A DNA stretch of 64,000 bases from Tetradesmus obliquus. Lineage: Eukaryota > Chlorophyta > Chlorophyceae > Sphaeropleales > Scenedesmaceae. This document shows, piece by piece, positions 23,494-36,826 of the stretch; the stretch's first letter is position 1, and every line of letters begins with the position of its first letter. The notes under the pieces are model-generated. The model did not search any database and was not told the origin of the DNA. It was given only the letters and a program-made list of their open reading frames with translations. The stretch spans positions 964,501 through 1,028,500 of the forward strand of contig CP126192.1 of the NCBI GenBank assembly GCA_030272155.1. The letters run 5' to 3'. Made by a program: the position numbers and the translations under genes.

Positions 23494-25684
23494 GTGCTGG
23501 TGCCGTCCTGCTGCATGCCACCTGCTGTTGCAGCCCCGGCTGCTGCTGCCGGTGCCCCTGCTGCTGCTGGCGCAGCTGCTCCAGGTGCTGCTGCTGCTGC
23601 TGTTGCAGCTGGTGCAGGTGCAGGCATTGTGGAGGCTGCAGGGGCAGCCGCAGCTGCAGGTGTGTGCCTCATGCTGACTGCTGGGCTTGCACCTGAGTCC
23701 TCACTGCTGCCGGAGCTGCTGCTTGACTCACTGCTGCTGCTCTCATCTGAGCTGCTGCTGATGCTGTCGCTTGTGGTTGCCCCAGAGTCCTGATCGAGTG
23801 CCGCAGCATGAGCAGCAGCGTGGCCACCTGTGTCAGCAGCACAGCGGCAGCAGCAGCAGCAGCAGACACATAATTTGTTGCAGTTGATGGGTTGACAGGA
23901 TGGTGCACTATTGAAAGCTGTCACATGACAGCTGCCGCCATGCATGCTTCTTGGCAGCTGTTGCTGTGTATTGGGGAGTGCATGCAGCTGCGGCCGCATG
24001 ACAGCACAAGCAGCCCACTTGGCCACCCACCAGCAGCAATTGGTCCGGGCTTGCTGCTGCCCTTGCTGCTGTCCTCGTCAGCATCGCCACCGCTGTCTGC
24101 GGCGCTGCTTGAACCCGAGTCGCTGCTGCTGTCCGAGCTGGTGCTGCTGCTGCTGCTGCTGGTGGTCCCCAAGTCGGAGTCAGAGCTGGTGGCTGCTGCC
24201 GCTTCCGCGTCTGCTACTGGTGGTGGTGCTGGCGGTGCTGCAGCAGCTGCGCCGCCATCAGCCTCGCTGTCAGCAGCGCTGCTGCTGCCTGAGTCACTAC
24301 TGCTCTCTGAGCTGCTGCTGCTGCTACTGCTCGTCTCGTAGTCGGAGCTATTGGCTGCTGCTTCTGCCGCTGCTGCTGCTGGTGCTGGTGGCGGCGGTGG
24401 AGGCGCAGCGGCTGGGCCGTTGGCTGCAGCTTGCCCATCAGAGGCAGCAGCAGCGTCAGCAGAGTCTGACGTGCCTTGGCTCTCACTGTCATCACCTGAA
24501 GTGCTGCTGCTGTCAGCATCGCTGCTGCTGCTGCTGTCGTCACTGCTGCTTCCACTACTGCTGCTGTCGGAGCTGCTGCTGCTTGCATCGCTGCTTGAGC
24601 TGGCTCCAACCGGTTGCGTGTTGCCGTTCCCAGCAGGCCCTGCGCTAGCAGCGCAGCAGTAGCAGCACACAGGCAGGTGATGAAGCTACGCGGTGAGCTT
24701 GCACGGCCCAGGCATAGGCCAAGCGCAGGTTGTGTTGTAGGCCTGCGTGTTTGCAAGTGCAGGTGTGCTGAGGTGACGCACTGCAGGCGGCAAAAGCATG
24801 CAGAACTGCTGTACAGTTGCTGTTGTCTTTACGATAGCTAAATTTTGCACACATTGTGGCCGCAGCAGCATGTGCTGCATGTGATGGCGTACTACCTTGC
24901 GCGTGACATGCACATTGTGCAGTCCAGTTGCGCAGCAACTGCATCTGCAACAATGCATACATGACAAAGCAGACTTTATGAATCATGCATGCACTGATTA
25001 CCTTGCGGCTGTGCTGCTGTGACCGCAGCTGGCGCTGCAGTTGCAGCCGCTGGTGCTGCAGCATCATCAGGTTCACTGCTGCTGCCAGGCTCGGAGTCTG
25101 AGCCCTCATTGCTGCTGCTTGGTTGGCTGCTGCTGCTGTCGTCCTCAGCGCTGCTGCTGCTGGAGGACGGCTGCGAGCTGCTGCTGGCCGCAGCAGCGCC
25201 GTTGCCTGCGCCAGCGCCGGCGCCTGCGGACATACAACAGAGGCACACGGTGCACGCAGGATCAGCTACGGCTGTCAGGCGCTCACAAGGATTTGGGTGA
25301 AGAAGCCTGCCACTGAGCTTGAGTACACGTGACTGCGAATGCTTGCAGCAAGAGGGTGCTGGCAGTATAGCTGGCTAGCAGTCCTCAGTGGCGCCTGCAT
25401 GTCGTCAGCTTCACAGCATGTACAACAACACTGTGCCTGTAGCCATGCATGCGGTCAACACACAAGCCTGACCTCAGCTCACACAGCTGCTGGCCGCCAC
25501 CCACCTGCTTGCAGGGCAGCCACATTCGCAGCTGGCGTGCTGCGTATGCCAGCCATTGCAGCAGCAGGTGCTGACGCCGCTACGGCAGCAGCAGCAGCGG
25601 CAGCAGCTGTGTTGCCTTGTGTGGGAGGTTGTGTTGGGGATGGCGGTGGACTGTCATCATCCTCGTCACTGGCCTCACTGCTGC

Positions 25685-25716
<32 letters not shown>

Positions 25717-28700
25717 TTCTCACTGCTGCTGCTCTCACTGCTGCTGTCTTCACTGCTGCTGTCATCACTGCTGCTGTCATCACTGCTGCTGTCATCACTG
25801 CTGCTGCTGCTGCTGCCACCGGCTCCACTTGTGCCTGCCGCCTCGCTGCCTTTGGCCCCTGCAGCACATGCACCACAGCTTGTCATGTGCCTTTGGCCCC
25901 TGCAGCACATGCACCACAGCTTGTCATGTGCCTTTGACCCCTGCAGCACATGCACCACAGCTTGTCATGTGCCTATGGCCCCTGCAGCACATGCACCACA
26001 GCTTGTCATGTGCCTTTGGCCCCTGCAGCACATGCACCACAGCTTGTCATGTGCCTATGGCCCCTGCAGCACATGCACCACAGCTTGTCATGTGCCTTTG
26101 GCCCCTGCAGCACATGCCCCACAGCTTGTCATGTGCCTTTGGCCCCTGCAGCACATGCGCCACAGCTTGTCATGTGCCTTTGGCCCCTGCAGCACATGCC
26201 CCACAACTTGTCATGTGCCTTTGGCCCCTGCAGCACATGCCCCACAACTTGTCATGTGCCTTTGGCCCCTGCAGCACATGCACCACAGCTTGTCATGTGC
26301 CTTTGGCCCCTGCAGCACATGCACCACAGCTTGTCATGTGCCTTTGGCCCCTGCAGCACATGCACCACAGCTTGTCATGTGCCTTTGGCCCCTGCAGCAC
26401 ATGCACCACAGCTTGTCATGTGCCTTTGGCCCCTGCAGCACATGCACCACAGCTTGTCATGTGCCTATGGCCCCTGCAGCACATGCACCACAGCTTGTCA
26501 TGTGCCTTTGGCCCCTGCAGCACATGCACCACAGCTTGTCATGTGCCTTTGGCCCCTGCAGCACATGCACCACAGCTTGTCATGTGCCTTTGGCCCCTGC
26601 AGCACATGCACCACAGCTTGTCATGTGCCTTTGGCCCCTGCAGCACATGCCCCACAACTTGTCATGTGCCTTTGGCCCCTGCAGCACATGCACCACAGCT
26701 TGTCATGTGCCTTTGGCCCCTGCAGCACATGCACCACAGCTTGTCATGTGCCTTTGGCCCCTGCAGCACATGCCCCACAACTTGTCATGTGCCTTTGGCC
26801 CCTGCAGGACATGCACCACAGCTTGTCATGTGCCTTTGGCCCCTGCAGCACATGCACCACAACTTGTCATGTGCCTTTGGCCCCTGCAGCACATGCACCA
26901 CAGCTTGTCATGTGCCTTTGGCCCCTGCAGCACATGCCCCACAACTTGTCATGTGCCTTTGGCCCCTGCAGCACATGCACCACAGCTTGTCATGTGCCTT
27001 TGGCCCCTGCAGCACATGCACCACAGCTTGTCATGTGCAACACAGTATGTTTGTTTGCATGATGCGCATGCAGGGTTGGCGCATGATGGTGGCAGCCGGG
27101 ACGCTGGCCAGGCGACAAAAGCAGGGTGCACAGCATGCAACAGTTATGGGAGAGAAGCAGCTGTGTTTGGGAGGGCAGCTGCAGCTGGGCAAATGCATGC
27201 AGCCACAGCATGCTTCGTGCAGCTTGCAGGACAAGGGCGGAGGCTGCGCAAGCACAGTGAGGCTGCTCACCTGGCTGGGCGGCAGCTGCAGGTGGCTGCA
27301 GCGCTGGCGCCGCTGCTGCTGCAGCATCACCCCGCAGGTCGTTGCTCCCTTCCTCATCGCTGCTGTCATCTTCGTCATCACTGCTGCTGCCGTCACTGCT
27401 GCTGCTGCTGCTGCTGGAGCTGGAGCTGCTGCCGCTGCTGTCCTCACTGTCATCGCTGCTGCTGGGCTGGCCTCCACTCCCAGCAGGAGCAGCAGGCAGC
27501 ACAGCAGCAGCAGCAGCAGCAGCGGCGGCGGCGGCGGGCGGCTGCTCGCTTTCCGCACCTTCACTGCCGCTGTCACTGTCGTCGCCACTGCTGCTGCTGC
27601 TGTCGCCTTGAGATGACTCTGATGCGTCAAACAGGCCGCCACCGCGCCCTGCAGCAGGAGCGAGCATCAAGTTGGCGGCAGCAGCTGCAGTCAGCGGCAA
27701 CAACAAGCACATGCAAGCAGGCCTGCGCTCAGGTGGCTCAGGCAGCTGACATGCAGGGAAAGCAAAGCTAGGCCCCATGCAGTTGACAGGCAGCCAGCAG
27801 GAACAGCATCAAGCAGCCAGCAGCACATACATGTGGCTGCTGTGGAGCACACTTACTGGCTGGCTGCGCAGCGCCACCTGGCATGCGCCCTGCTGGCGCC
27901 TGGCCCGGCACAGCCTGCTGCTGTGCCTGGCCGCCCTGCACTGCGGCGCCGCCACCGGGCTCCTCCTGCTGCTCTTCATCAGAGTCAGAGTCCTGCTCGG
28001 AGCTGCTGCTGGGGGGCAGCGGCAGCGCGCGGCGGCCTGGCACAGCGGTGCAGCGCAGCGCAGCAGCAGAGCAAGGTCAGCAGGGGCGGAGATGTGCCAG
28101 TGGTGGAATGGCTGAGCGCTGCTGCCCCTCACGGCTTACAGTGCAGTGAACGATTGGCAGCAGGGGAGGCAGCCTGCGAATGTGTGGCTCTGTGAACCAT
28201 GAATGTTACTGCTGGCGGCACGCCCTGGTCACTTGGTGCTGCAGTGCCTCTGTGCTGTGCAGGGCGCGCCTTGCTGCACCTGCCATGCACTGGTTGACCT
28301 GCAGGAGCGCCACAGCAACCTGCCGTGGCCATGCTGCACACGCATGTGTGCTCAGCACGCTGACTGTCAACCACTCACCCGGACGAGCCCGCGCTGGCAC
28401 TGCAGCAGCTGCTGGTGATGATGGTGCTGCTGTTGCTGCGGCTGCGCCATGATCGTTGCTGCCAATGCTGCCTGATGCAGCGGCAGCCTCGGCATCCTCG
28501 TCGTCATCATCATCATCATCTTCCGACGCGTCCTCGCTGCTGTCACTGCTGTCGCTGCTGCTGCTGCTGCTGCTGTCGCTGCTGGAGCCTGATGCAGCTG
28601 CTGCAGCATCAACGCCGCCAACAACCGGCTCGTCCTGCTGCTGCTGCTCTGGCTCATGGTCATCCCCATCCCGGGCTGCTGCTGCTGCCGGCTGCTGCTG

Positions 28701-29405
28701 CTGCCTGGCGGATGACATCTGCTCAACCTGCGCGGGGCTGACTCCTGCAGCAGCCAGCGCCTCGCCACACGCCTGCAGCATGCAGGAGCCGGCAGTACAG
28801 CAATGCAGGAGCAGCAGTGAACAGCAATGAGTAACATACCATGTTGACTGTTGAAGCAGGCAGGTGCGGGCCCGGCAGGTTGTGCATGCGCCGCGGCCCT
28901 CTTTGCAAACAAGCGCAAACAACACAGCATGAGAGCCAGCTGGCGCTTGCTGCCTGCCCTGGACTCCTCAGCGGCCGCGCGCACCTGCTTGGTGGAGGGC
29001 TGCACGCGCAGCCTATGGGTGCTGCAGGCTGCCCGCAGCTCATCCAGCAGCAGGTGCGAGTAGGGCGCGGCAGGCCCGGTCAAGAGCTTGCGCGGCACGC
29101 CCTGGCTGCGAGCAGCAGCTGCAGCAGCAGCATCAGCAGCAGCAGCAGGCGGGCTGCCTCCTGCCTCATCGTCATCATCGATGTCGCTGCTGCTGCTGCT
29201 CTCGTCGTCATCACTGCTGCTGTCCTCGCCATCACTGCTGCTGCCACTGCCCTGCTCCTCCTCACTGTCAGACACCAGCTGCTGCCGACGTGGCCGCCCC
29301 TGCTGCTGCTGCTGCTGCTCATCAGCATCACTGTCCTGCAGATCCTCGTCATGGCCCAGCTGGTCTTGCAGGCCATCCGCAGCATTGTCCACGACCTCGG
29401 GATCA

Positions 29406-29446
<41 letters not shown>

Positions 29447-32395
29447 GGCAGCCTGGGCAGCTGCTCCCTGGCCAGTGCTGCTGCGGCGCCTAGCTGCCAG
29501 CCGCCTCTGCGCGGCAGCTGCTGCGGCTGCTGGGCTGACGCCTGCAGCTACAAGCGCATCGGCACAGTTCTGCAGGCGTGCAGCACAGCAGGCACTCATG
29601 CTTCTTTGTCGGGGTGAAGCATGTTATTGGGGACTCACCATGTTGGAATTATGCGCTTGCTGGTTATGCTGAACGCGTGCGCATGAGCTGGCAGCAGTTG
29701 TTCACAGCAACTTCAAGGCAAGCAGCCACTGCCAGCTTGCGTGCCTGTGCAGCTCAGGCCAGCCTGTGCACAGCCTGGGTACCAGCAGCTGGGGCATCAG
29801 GTCAACCATTATTGCGATCATGGGGGGTGGCCTGTGCACGCACACATGACCAGGCGGTGATGGGCCACCCCAGGCCACCTGCCCCTCAAGGCCAGCCTGT
29901 AACCACCAGCCGCCCAATGCGCCCCCTGCCTCCCACACACCCGCACGCACCTGCTTGGTGTTGGGCTGGGCGCGCAGCTTGAGCTCCACGCAGGCGGCCC
30001 GCAGCTCATCCAGCAGCAGGTGCGAGTAGGCAGCAGCAGGGCCAGTCAGCACCCCACGGCCGCCTGGCTGGGGCTCGCTGCTGGCAGCAGCAGCTGCCCC
30101 GAGGCCTGCAGCTGTTTTTGGCGGTTGCACTTCATCGTCGTCGCTGCTGCTGCCAGCCTCTTCATCGCTGCTGCTGCCACCATCTTCACTGCTGCTGCTG
30201 TCGCCCTCTTCATCCCTGCTGCTGCTGTCGCCCTCTTCATCCCTGCTGCTGCCATCACCACCATCACTATCCTCCTCCTCCCCTACATCTCCTTCTCCTT
30301 CCTGGCCTGGCTGCTGCTGCTGCTGCTGCTGCTGCTCATTAACTGGCCCTTCTTCTCCTGCGTCCTCATCCCCGTCTGACTCATCACCAGCTGCTGCTGC
30401 TGCGGCTGCCCTCAGGCAGCCGCTGCCGCCGCGCCTTGCTGCCAGCCGCCGCTGCCCTGCAGCCTGTGCCTCCTCTGGCAGGATGCCTGCAGCTGCCAGC
30501 GCATCAGCACAGGCCTGAAGCGCAGCAGCACAGCACAACGCAGCAGCGCACAAGGACAGTGAGGAGGGGCAGCTGTGATTGTCAGGTATTAACAGGACAC
30601 CAAGCTGTGCCTCTGATTGGATTGCAGTTGCTGTAGTGCTTTTGTGCTGTGATAACATCACCTAATTGCAGCACAGCAGCTTCATAGAGACAGAAAGCAC
30701 TGCCTACGTAAGGATCCAGCATCTGGCTGCGGAGCATCAAGCCACCAGCGCGCCCTGAAGGTGCGGGCTGCACACGCCACACAATTGAAGCTGGGCTGCA
30801 GTTGTACAAACTCTGCGGCACCCCCTGCCCGGGCCCTGCTGGCCGCACCTGCTTGGTGGAGCGCTCCGGCCGCAGCTTGAGCTCCACGCAGGCTGCCCGC
30901 AGCTCATCCAGCAGCAGGTGAGAGTAGGGCGCGGCAGGCCCGGTCAGCACCGCGCGCTTGGCGCCTGCTGCTGCACGCGGCTGCCCAGTTGGCTGGCCAC
31001 CATCATCTTCATCACTGCTGCTGCTGTCGCCATCGCTGCTGCTGCTGCTGCTGCTAGATGCATCATCATCGCTGTTGCTGTCATCCTCATCACTTGCTGG
31101 CTGTGCACCATCACCATCATCAGCCGCAGCAGCAGCAGCCTGGCTGCCATGCTGCCCCTCATCCTCACGATCGTCACCATCCTGCTGCTGCCCATCCTCA
31201 TCTTCATCGGATCCGCCAGCTGCCGCTGCCGCACGGGCTGCCCTGCCGCGGCGCTGCCCCTGGTGAGCTGCCGGGCGAGTTGCTGCACCTTCCACGGCGC
31301 GAGGGGCCACGCCTGCTGCTGCCAGGGCGTCAGCCCACGCCTGCAGCACAGCACAGCACAGCACAGCACAGCACGGCACAGCACAGCACAGCACAGCACA
31401 GCACAGCACAGCACAGCACAGCAGGGCCAGCAGCACAGTCAGCTGGCTGCGGCATACAAGGGAACCCCACAAGGTGCATCAGGACAGGATCGATTGCACG
31501 CTAAACCAGGCTGCGCAACTGTGCACCACGTGCTGCAAACACTGTACCTTGCATGCCAAGTGGTTCAAAGCCACTAAACAAGACTAACCAGCAATGCGAT
31601 GGAGGCAACTGCAGCAGGAACGTCCTGGCCTGAGCATCATCATAGCCATCCAGCCGGCTATCCTGCCGCATCTGGATCCACCAATGAACATCAGGCTGGA
31701 GGCTGAAGGTACATGCAGGCTGGCTGTACAGCTGATGGTGCCTGCAGGCCCTCAGACAGCAGCACAGTGGCTGTGCCTGCAAGCACATGGTGCCATGCCA
31801 CATGCACGCTGCCGCACAACCCCGCTGCCGTGCCTGCCCTGCACGCACAGCAGCCACCCACCTGCCTGCCCTGCACCCACCTGCCTGCCCTGCACGCACA
31901 GCAGCCACCCACCTGCCTGCCCTGCACCCACCTGCCTGCCCTGCACGCACAGCAGCCACCCACCTGCCTGCCCTGCACCCACCTGCCTGCCCTGCACGCA
32001 CAGCAGCCACCCACCTGCCTGCCCTGCACCCACCTGCCTGCCCTGCACGCACAGCAGCCACCCACCTGCCTGCCCTGCACCCACCTGCCTGCCCTGCACG
32101 CACAGCAGCCACCCACCTGCTTGCCCTGGCCCACGCCGCGCAGGCGCGCCTGCCTGACCGCTGCTGCCAGGTCCTCAGCGCGGCAGCCGCTGTAGGGCTC
32201 GCCAGCACCAGACAGCCGCACGCGCTTGCGGCCTGGCCGGCCCGCGCTGGCCGGCACGGCACGCTTGCGGCCACGCTGCGCCGCGGCAGCTGCAGGCGCT
32301 GCTGCTGCTGCTGCTGCTGCTGGAGTGCCTTGTGCCAATGCCAGCAGCACCTGTGCAGCAGCAGTAGCTGGACTGTCCAGGTCTGACGCAGCAGG

Positions 32396-32429
<34 letters not shown>

Positions 32430-34419
32430 GGTGCTGCCGCATCAGCATCTGGGTCCTCTGCTGCGCTGCTCTCCTCGCCCTCCACAGCACCATCATCGTC
32501 CTCACCCTCTTGCTCATCCTCATCCTGTTCCGAGTCTTCTGACCCGCTGGTTGCTGCTGCTGCTGCTGCTGCATCGCTGTCAGTGTCGTGGCCCTCACCC
32601 TCTGTGCTGCTGCTGCGCTGCTGGCCTGCCTCCCTGCCGCTGCCTCCAGAGTCCTCTGAAGACTCCTCATCTTCACCCTCACTGCTGCTGTCACCACCAC
32701 TGTCACCACCACCACCACCCTGCTGCCCCCGCTGCTGCTGCCGCTGCTCACTGCCAGCTGCAGCCGCCGCCGCTGCTGGCCTGCGGCGCTTGCGCTGGCG
32801 GCTGCCTGCGGCAGCGGCATGGCCCTCGCTGTCCCTGCCGCCCTCCTGCACCTCGTGGCGTCGCTGTTGTGCTGCTGCTGCTGCTGCTGCTGCTGCCTGC
32901 GCACGCGTCCTGCCCGGCGATTGCACAGAACTCACAGCTGCTGCTGCTGCTGCACCTGCTGGCAGGAAAGCGCACGCAGCAGCAGGGAGGCGGCAGGTGT
33001 TGGAGTCTGGCGTGATGACCCGAGCAAGCCGAGCACAGCATGCAGGCGCTGCCATCTGCTTTGCTAGCATTCAACAAGACACCCAGTGCAGACTTAAACC
33101 AACACAGCAGGAACAACAAGACACATGGGGTTTGGTTGGGAAATGCATGCGGCTGCCGCACTGCTGCAGAGAACAGGGCGCTCAGCCAGCATTAGAAGCA
33201 GCAGACCAGCTAAGAGCTTCCTGCCATTTGCTGCGTTAGAGGCTGCATGCAATCAGTTGCCTGCTTGAAAACTCGCGTTGAACAGCAGCACGCCTGGATT
33301 GTAGTATGCTGCATGCAGCACCGGCTATAACCCAGCTGCTGTGGCAGCTGCTGCAGCTGCTGTTGCTGCCCAACACAAGCCACAGGCGGTCAGGCCCGGC
33401 TGCATCCCGCCACGCACCAGTCACACCGCCAGCGCTGTCACCAGGGGCCGCATGCCGCTCCCTCAGCGCCACATACAACTTAGCCGGCATAGGGGGGCCC
33501 ATGGCTGGCAGCAGCAGCAGCAACAGCAGCAGCAGCAACAAGAACAGGCACCTGTGTGTCAGCCATATGCAACTGCAGCCCAGAAACTGTTCATTAAAAA
33601 AACAAGGGCGCCTGTAACGCTGGCCACACAGCAGGTACCATAGACGTACAGTTGCATCCTAGCATGAGCAGGTGATGCATGCACGCCTCATCCTAGCATG
33701 AGCAGGTGATGCATGCACGCCTCATCCTAGCATGAGCAGGTGATGCATGCACGCCTCATCCCAGCATGAGCAGGTGATGCATGCACGCCTCATCCCAGCA
33801 TGAGCAGGTGATGCATGCACGCCTCAGGCGGGTGCCAACGGGCTGCAGCTGCCTGCGCATGCAGCCGCGCTCACCACGGTATCTGTCGGGCATGTGGGCA
33901 GTAGCGGCGGCGGCCGTGTTTTGTGCCCTGCGCAGGACATCCGTCGCCTGCATCATGGTCGACAGGGGGCCGCCATCCACCTGGCTGCTCAGCGGCAACT
34001 GCAACAAGCCATGACAAGCTGCAGGCTGCTGCTCAGGCTGCTGCTGCTCAGGCTGCTGCTGCTCAGGCTGCTGCTGCTCAGGCTGCTGCAGCTGCAAGTC
34101 GCTGTGCAGGCCAGAAGCACCAGCAGCTGCAGCAATGCCAGCAGGACTATTGCTGGCCCGTGTTCTTTCAGCAACAGCAGCAGCAGCAGCAGCAGCGCCA
34201 AGGCCCGGGGGCGGACTTGTCCGCGGGAAGTGCGGCTTAAATGGCCAAAATGCAGCGGCGGTTGCAGCAGCGGCATCTGCAGCCCGGCCTGCTGGCTGTA
34301 CTGCCACGCGCAGGCGGGCACGGGTGGGCGGTGCGGGTGCTGGTGCTGCGCCTGCCTCGACTGCTGGTGTGACTGGTGCTGCTGCAGGTGATGGCTGCTT
34401 GCGCTGCTGTGGGCCCTGC

Positions 34420-34451
<32 letters not shown>

Positions 34452-35486
34452 GCAGCAGCAGCATGAACAGAAGCAGGCAGGCACAGCGTCTGAGCGGCTG
34501 CAGCGCAGACCAAGGGGCGAGCGGGGCACACCAGCACCCCCTTGTGCTCAACAGCCAAGGGCCCAGGCTCTGCCTGGGCTGCAGCAAAGGCACTGAATGA
34601 CAAACAAGGTTGAACCAGAAAGGTTGCATTGGTGAAGTCATGCGGCATCACCACGGCTGACACCTGCCATAATGGAAAACAGCAAGGACATCTGCACAAC
34701 ATAGGAGCGATCCAGGTGGCATCTGCTGCAGCTGCGCAGCAACCAACCTTGCCGTGCAGCTGCTGCTGGCGCTGCTTGGCTGTGCTGTTGCCAGCCTGCC
34801 CTGCAGCAGCCAGGTTGGGCTGATCTTGGGACACCTCAGCAGCGGCGGCTGCTGCTGCTGCCGCTGGCTGGTCCCAGCTGTCAGGGCTGCGCCTGAAGCA
34901 CAGCGGCACCTCGCCGTCATCATCGCCAGGCTCGTCACCAGCGGCAGCAGCGTCGTCGTCTTCGGTTTCATCAGCATCACTGCTGACACCACCGACACCG
35001 GCATCATGGATGCCTTCGGCTGCTGCTGCCTCTAACTCTGCTGCTGCTGCTGCCGCATCTTGATCTGCATCCTGCCTAGGCTGAGGGTCCAGAACAGCTG
35101 CGTCCTGCAGAGCAACAGACAGCAAGTGCATGGTTTCAGCGACAACATCTGCTTGCGCAAGCACCCAAATGCACATGCAGGTGGTATGCACCGGCACGCA
35201 CAGCATCCCTTTACCTCACACCTCATCACTGTGTGGGCGCAGCTGCTGTGCACAGCCCGCCACAGACATCCAGCATGTAACTGCGCACTTTGTTGCCAAA
35301 TAGTGTTGGCTGAACATACTCTACAGCAGCTCTTGATCCGGCGCCCATAGCAGGCACTGCACGGTAGCCATGTGCACCTGCTGCGCACATCCACTTTTGC
35401 GCCTGCAGCGCCTGGCCACACAGCAGCAGCCCTGAGGCGCTCTCACCTGTATTGCAGTGGGCTGCAGCAGCGCGCGTGCTGCTTGC

Positions 35487-35551
<65 letters not shown>

Positions 35552-35767
35552 CTGGCCAGCTTGACCGCCTGCCTCGTTTAAGGGCGACTCCGCTTCTTGG
35601 CTTTCAAAAGCCTGCGCCAGCTGCTGCTGCTGCTTCTCATCGTCATCATCCTCGCCGTACTGCTCGTCAGCGCCGCCATCGTGCCATGCCTGCCGTGGCA
35701 GCCGGCCGCATGCACCTGCTGGGCCCATGTCAGGGGCAGCGCCACCGTGCATGGCCTGAGCACCAGC

Positions 35768-35801
<34 letters not shown>

Positions 35802-36770
35802 AACTGACGCTGCACCGCATGCACGGCTTCCTGGAGGCACGTCCCCGGGCCACGCAGGTACCTGCGCTCAAGCTGCTCCATAAAACCTGGGTCACCAAGT
35901 TGAAGTGGGCGTGCAGGAGAAGTGGTTGCCTGCTGGTGCTGCTGCTGCTGCTGTAGTGAAGGCAGTCGCTGCTGCTGGAGCTGCTGCACAGAAGCCTGCT
36001 GCTGCTGCTGCTGCTGCTGCTGCGGCGGCGGCGGCGGCGGCGGCTGTTGCCGCTGCCACATAGCTGGGCCGAGCTGTCCCTGCTGCAAAGTAAGCTGCTG
36101 CTGCATGCCACCATTTGCAGCAACTCCAGCAGCCCCGACTGAAGCAGCGGCTGCTGCTGTCGCTGCTGCTGCTGCATCGTCAGCGGTCCTGGGTCGCTTG
36201 CTGTCATGCACTGCAGCGGTGTCGTCAGCATCTGCTGTTTGGTGGCGCTTCAGTGCAGTTGCATGTGGCGGCGTGGGCAGCCTGCAGCAGGACACACACG
36301 GCGGGTGAGGTGGGCACTTACGTGGCTGCACACAGGAGGCAGTTGGGCGAACTGCACTGTACATGCACAGCGCATGCTGGACGAGCTGGTGCCTGCTGCC
36401 ATCCTGACTGAGCACGGCAGCCCAGCCTCAGCTCAGGGCTCACCTGTGGCTGCTGCTGCCAGGCATCTGCTTGGGGCCTGCCTGCTGCTGCTGGGGCTGC
36501 TCTGCAGCACGGTGGCCTGCTGCTGCAGCGGCGTCAGCGTCAGCATCCAGCGTGGGAGGCATGTCTGCTGCTGACGGCGCAGCCTGCAGCGTGGCAGGCG
36601 GCTCACCCTCCTCCATGTCTGCTGCTGACGGCGCAGCCTGCAGCGTGGCAGGCGGCTCACCCTCCTCCATGTCTGCTGCAGCAACAGCAATAGCAGGCAG
36701 CAGCTGTTGCTGCTGCTCGTCCTCCATGCCGCTGCTGGGGTCCTCAATGGGGTCCTCCTCCTCCTCTGGC

Positions 36771-36826
<56 letters not shown>

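Noticed and set aside
25339..27771. An 810-codon plus-strand open frame (and further long frames in the other plus phases)
   Set aside because: It is produced by a stop-free 41-bp minisatellite whose period is not a multiple of 3. The real coding sequence is on the minus strand on both sides, with matching splice sites.
31740..32117. Repeat protein of the GGCCACRAGRWVQGRQV type continuing from exon 6 of the giant gene
   Set aside because: It is read-through of the donor GCAG|GTGGGT into the 51-bp intronic minisatellite. Splicing at the donor restores the SAP-like repeat with exon 7.
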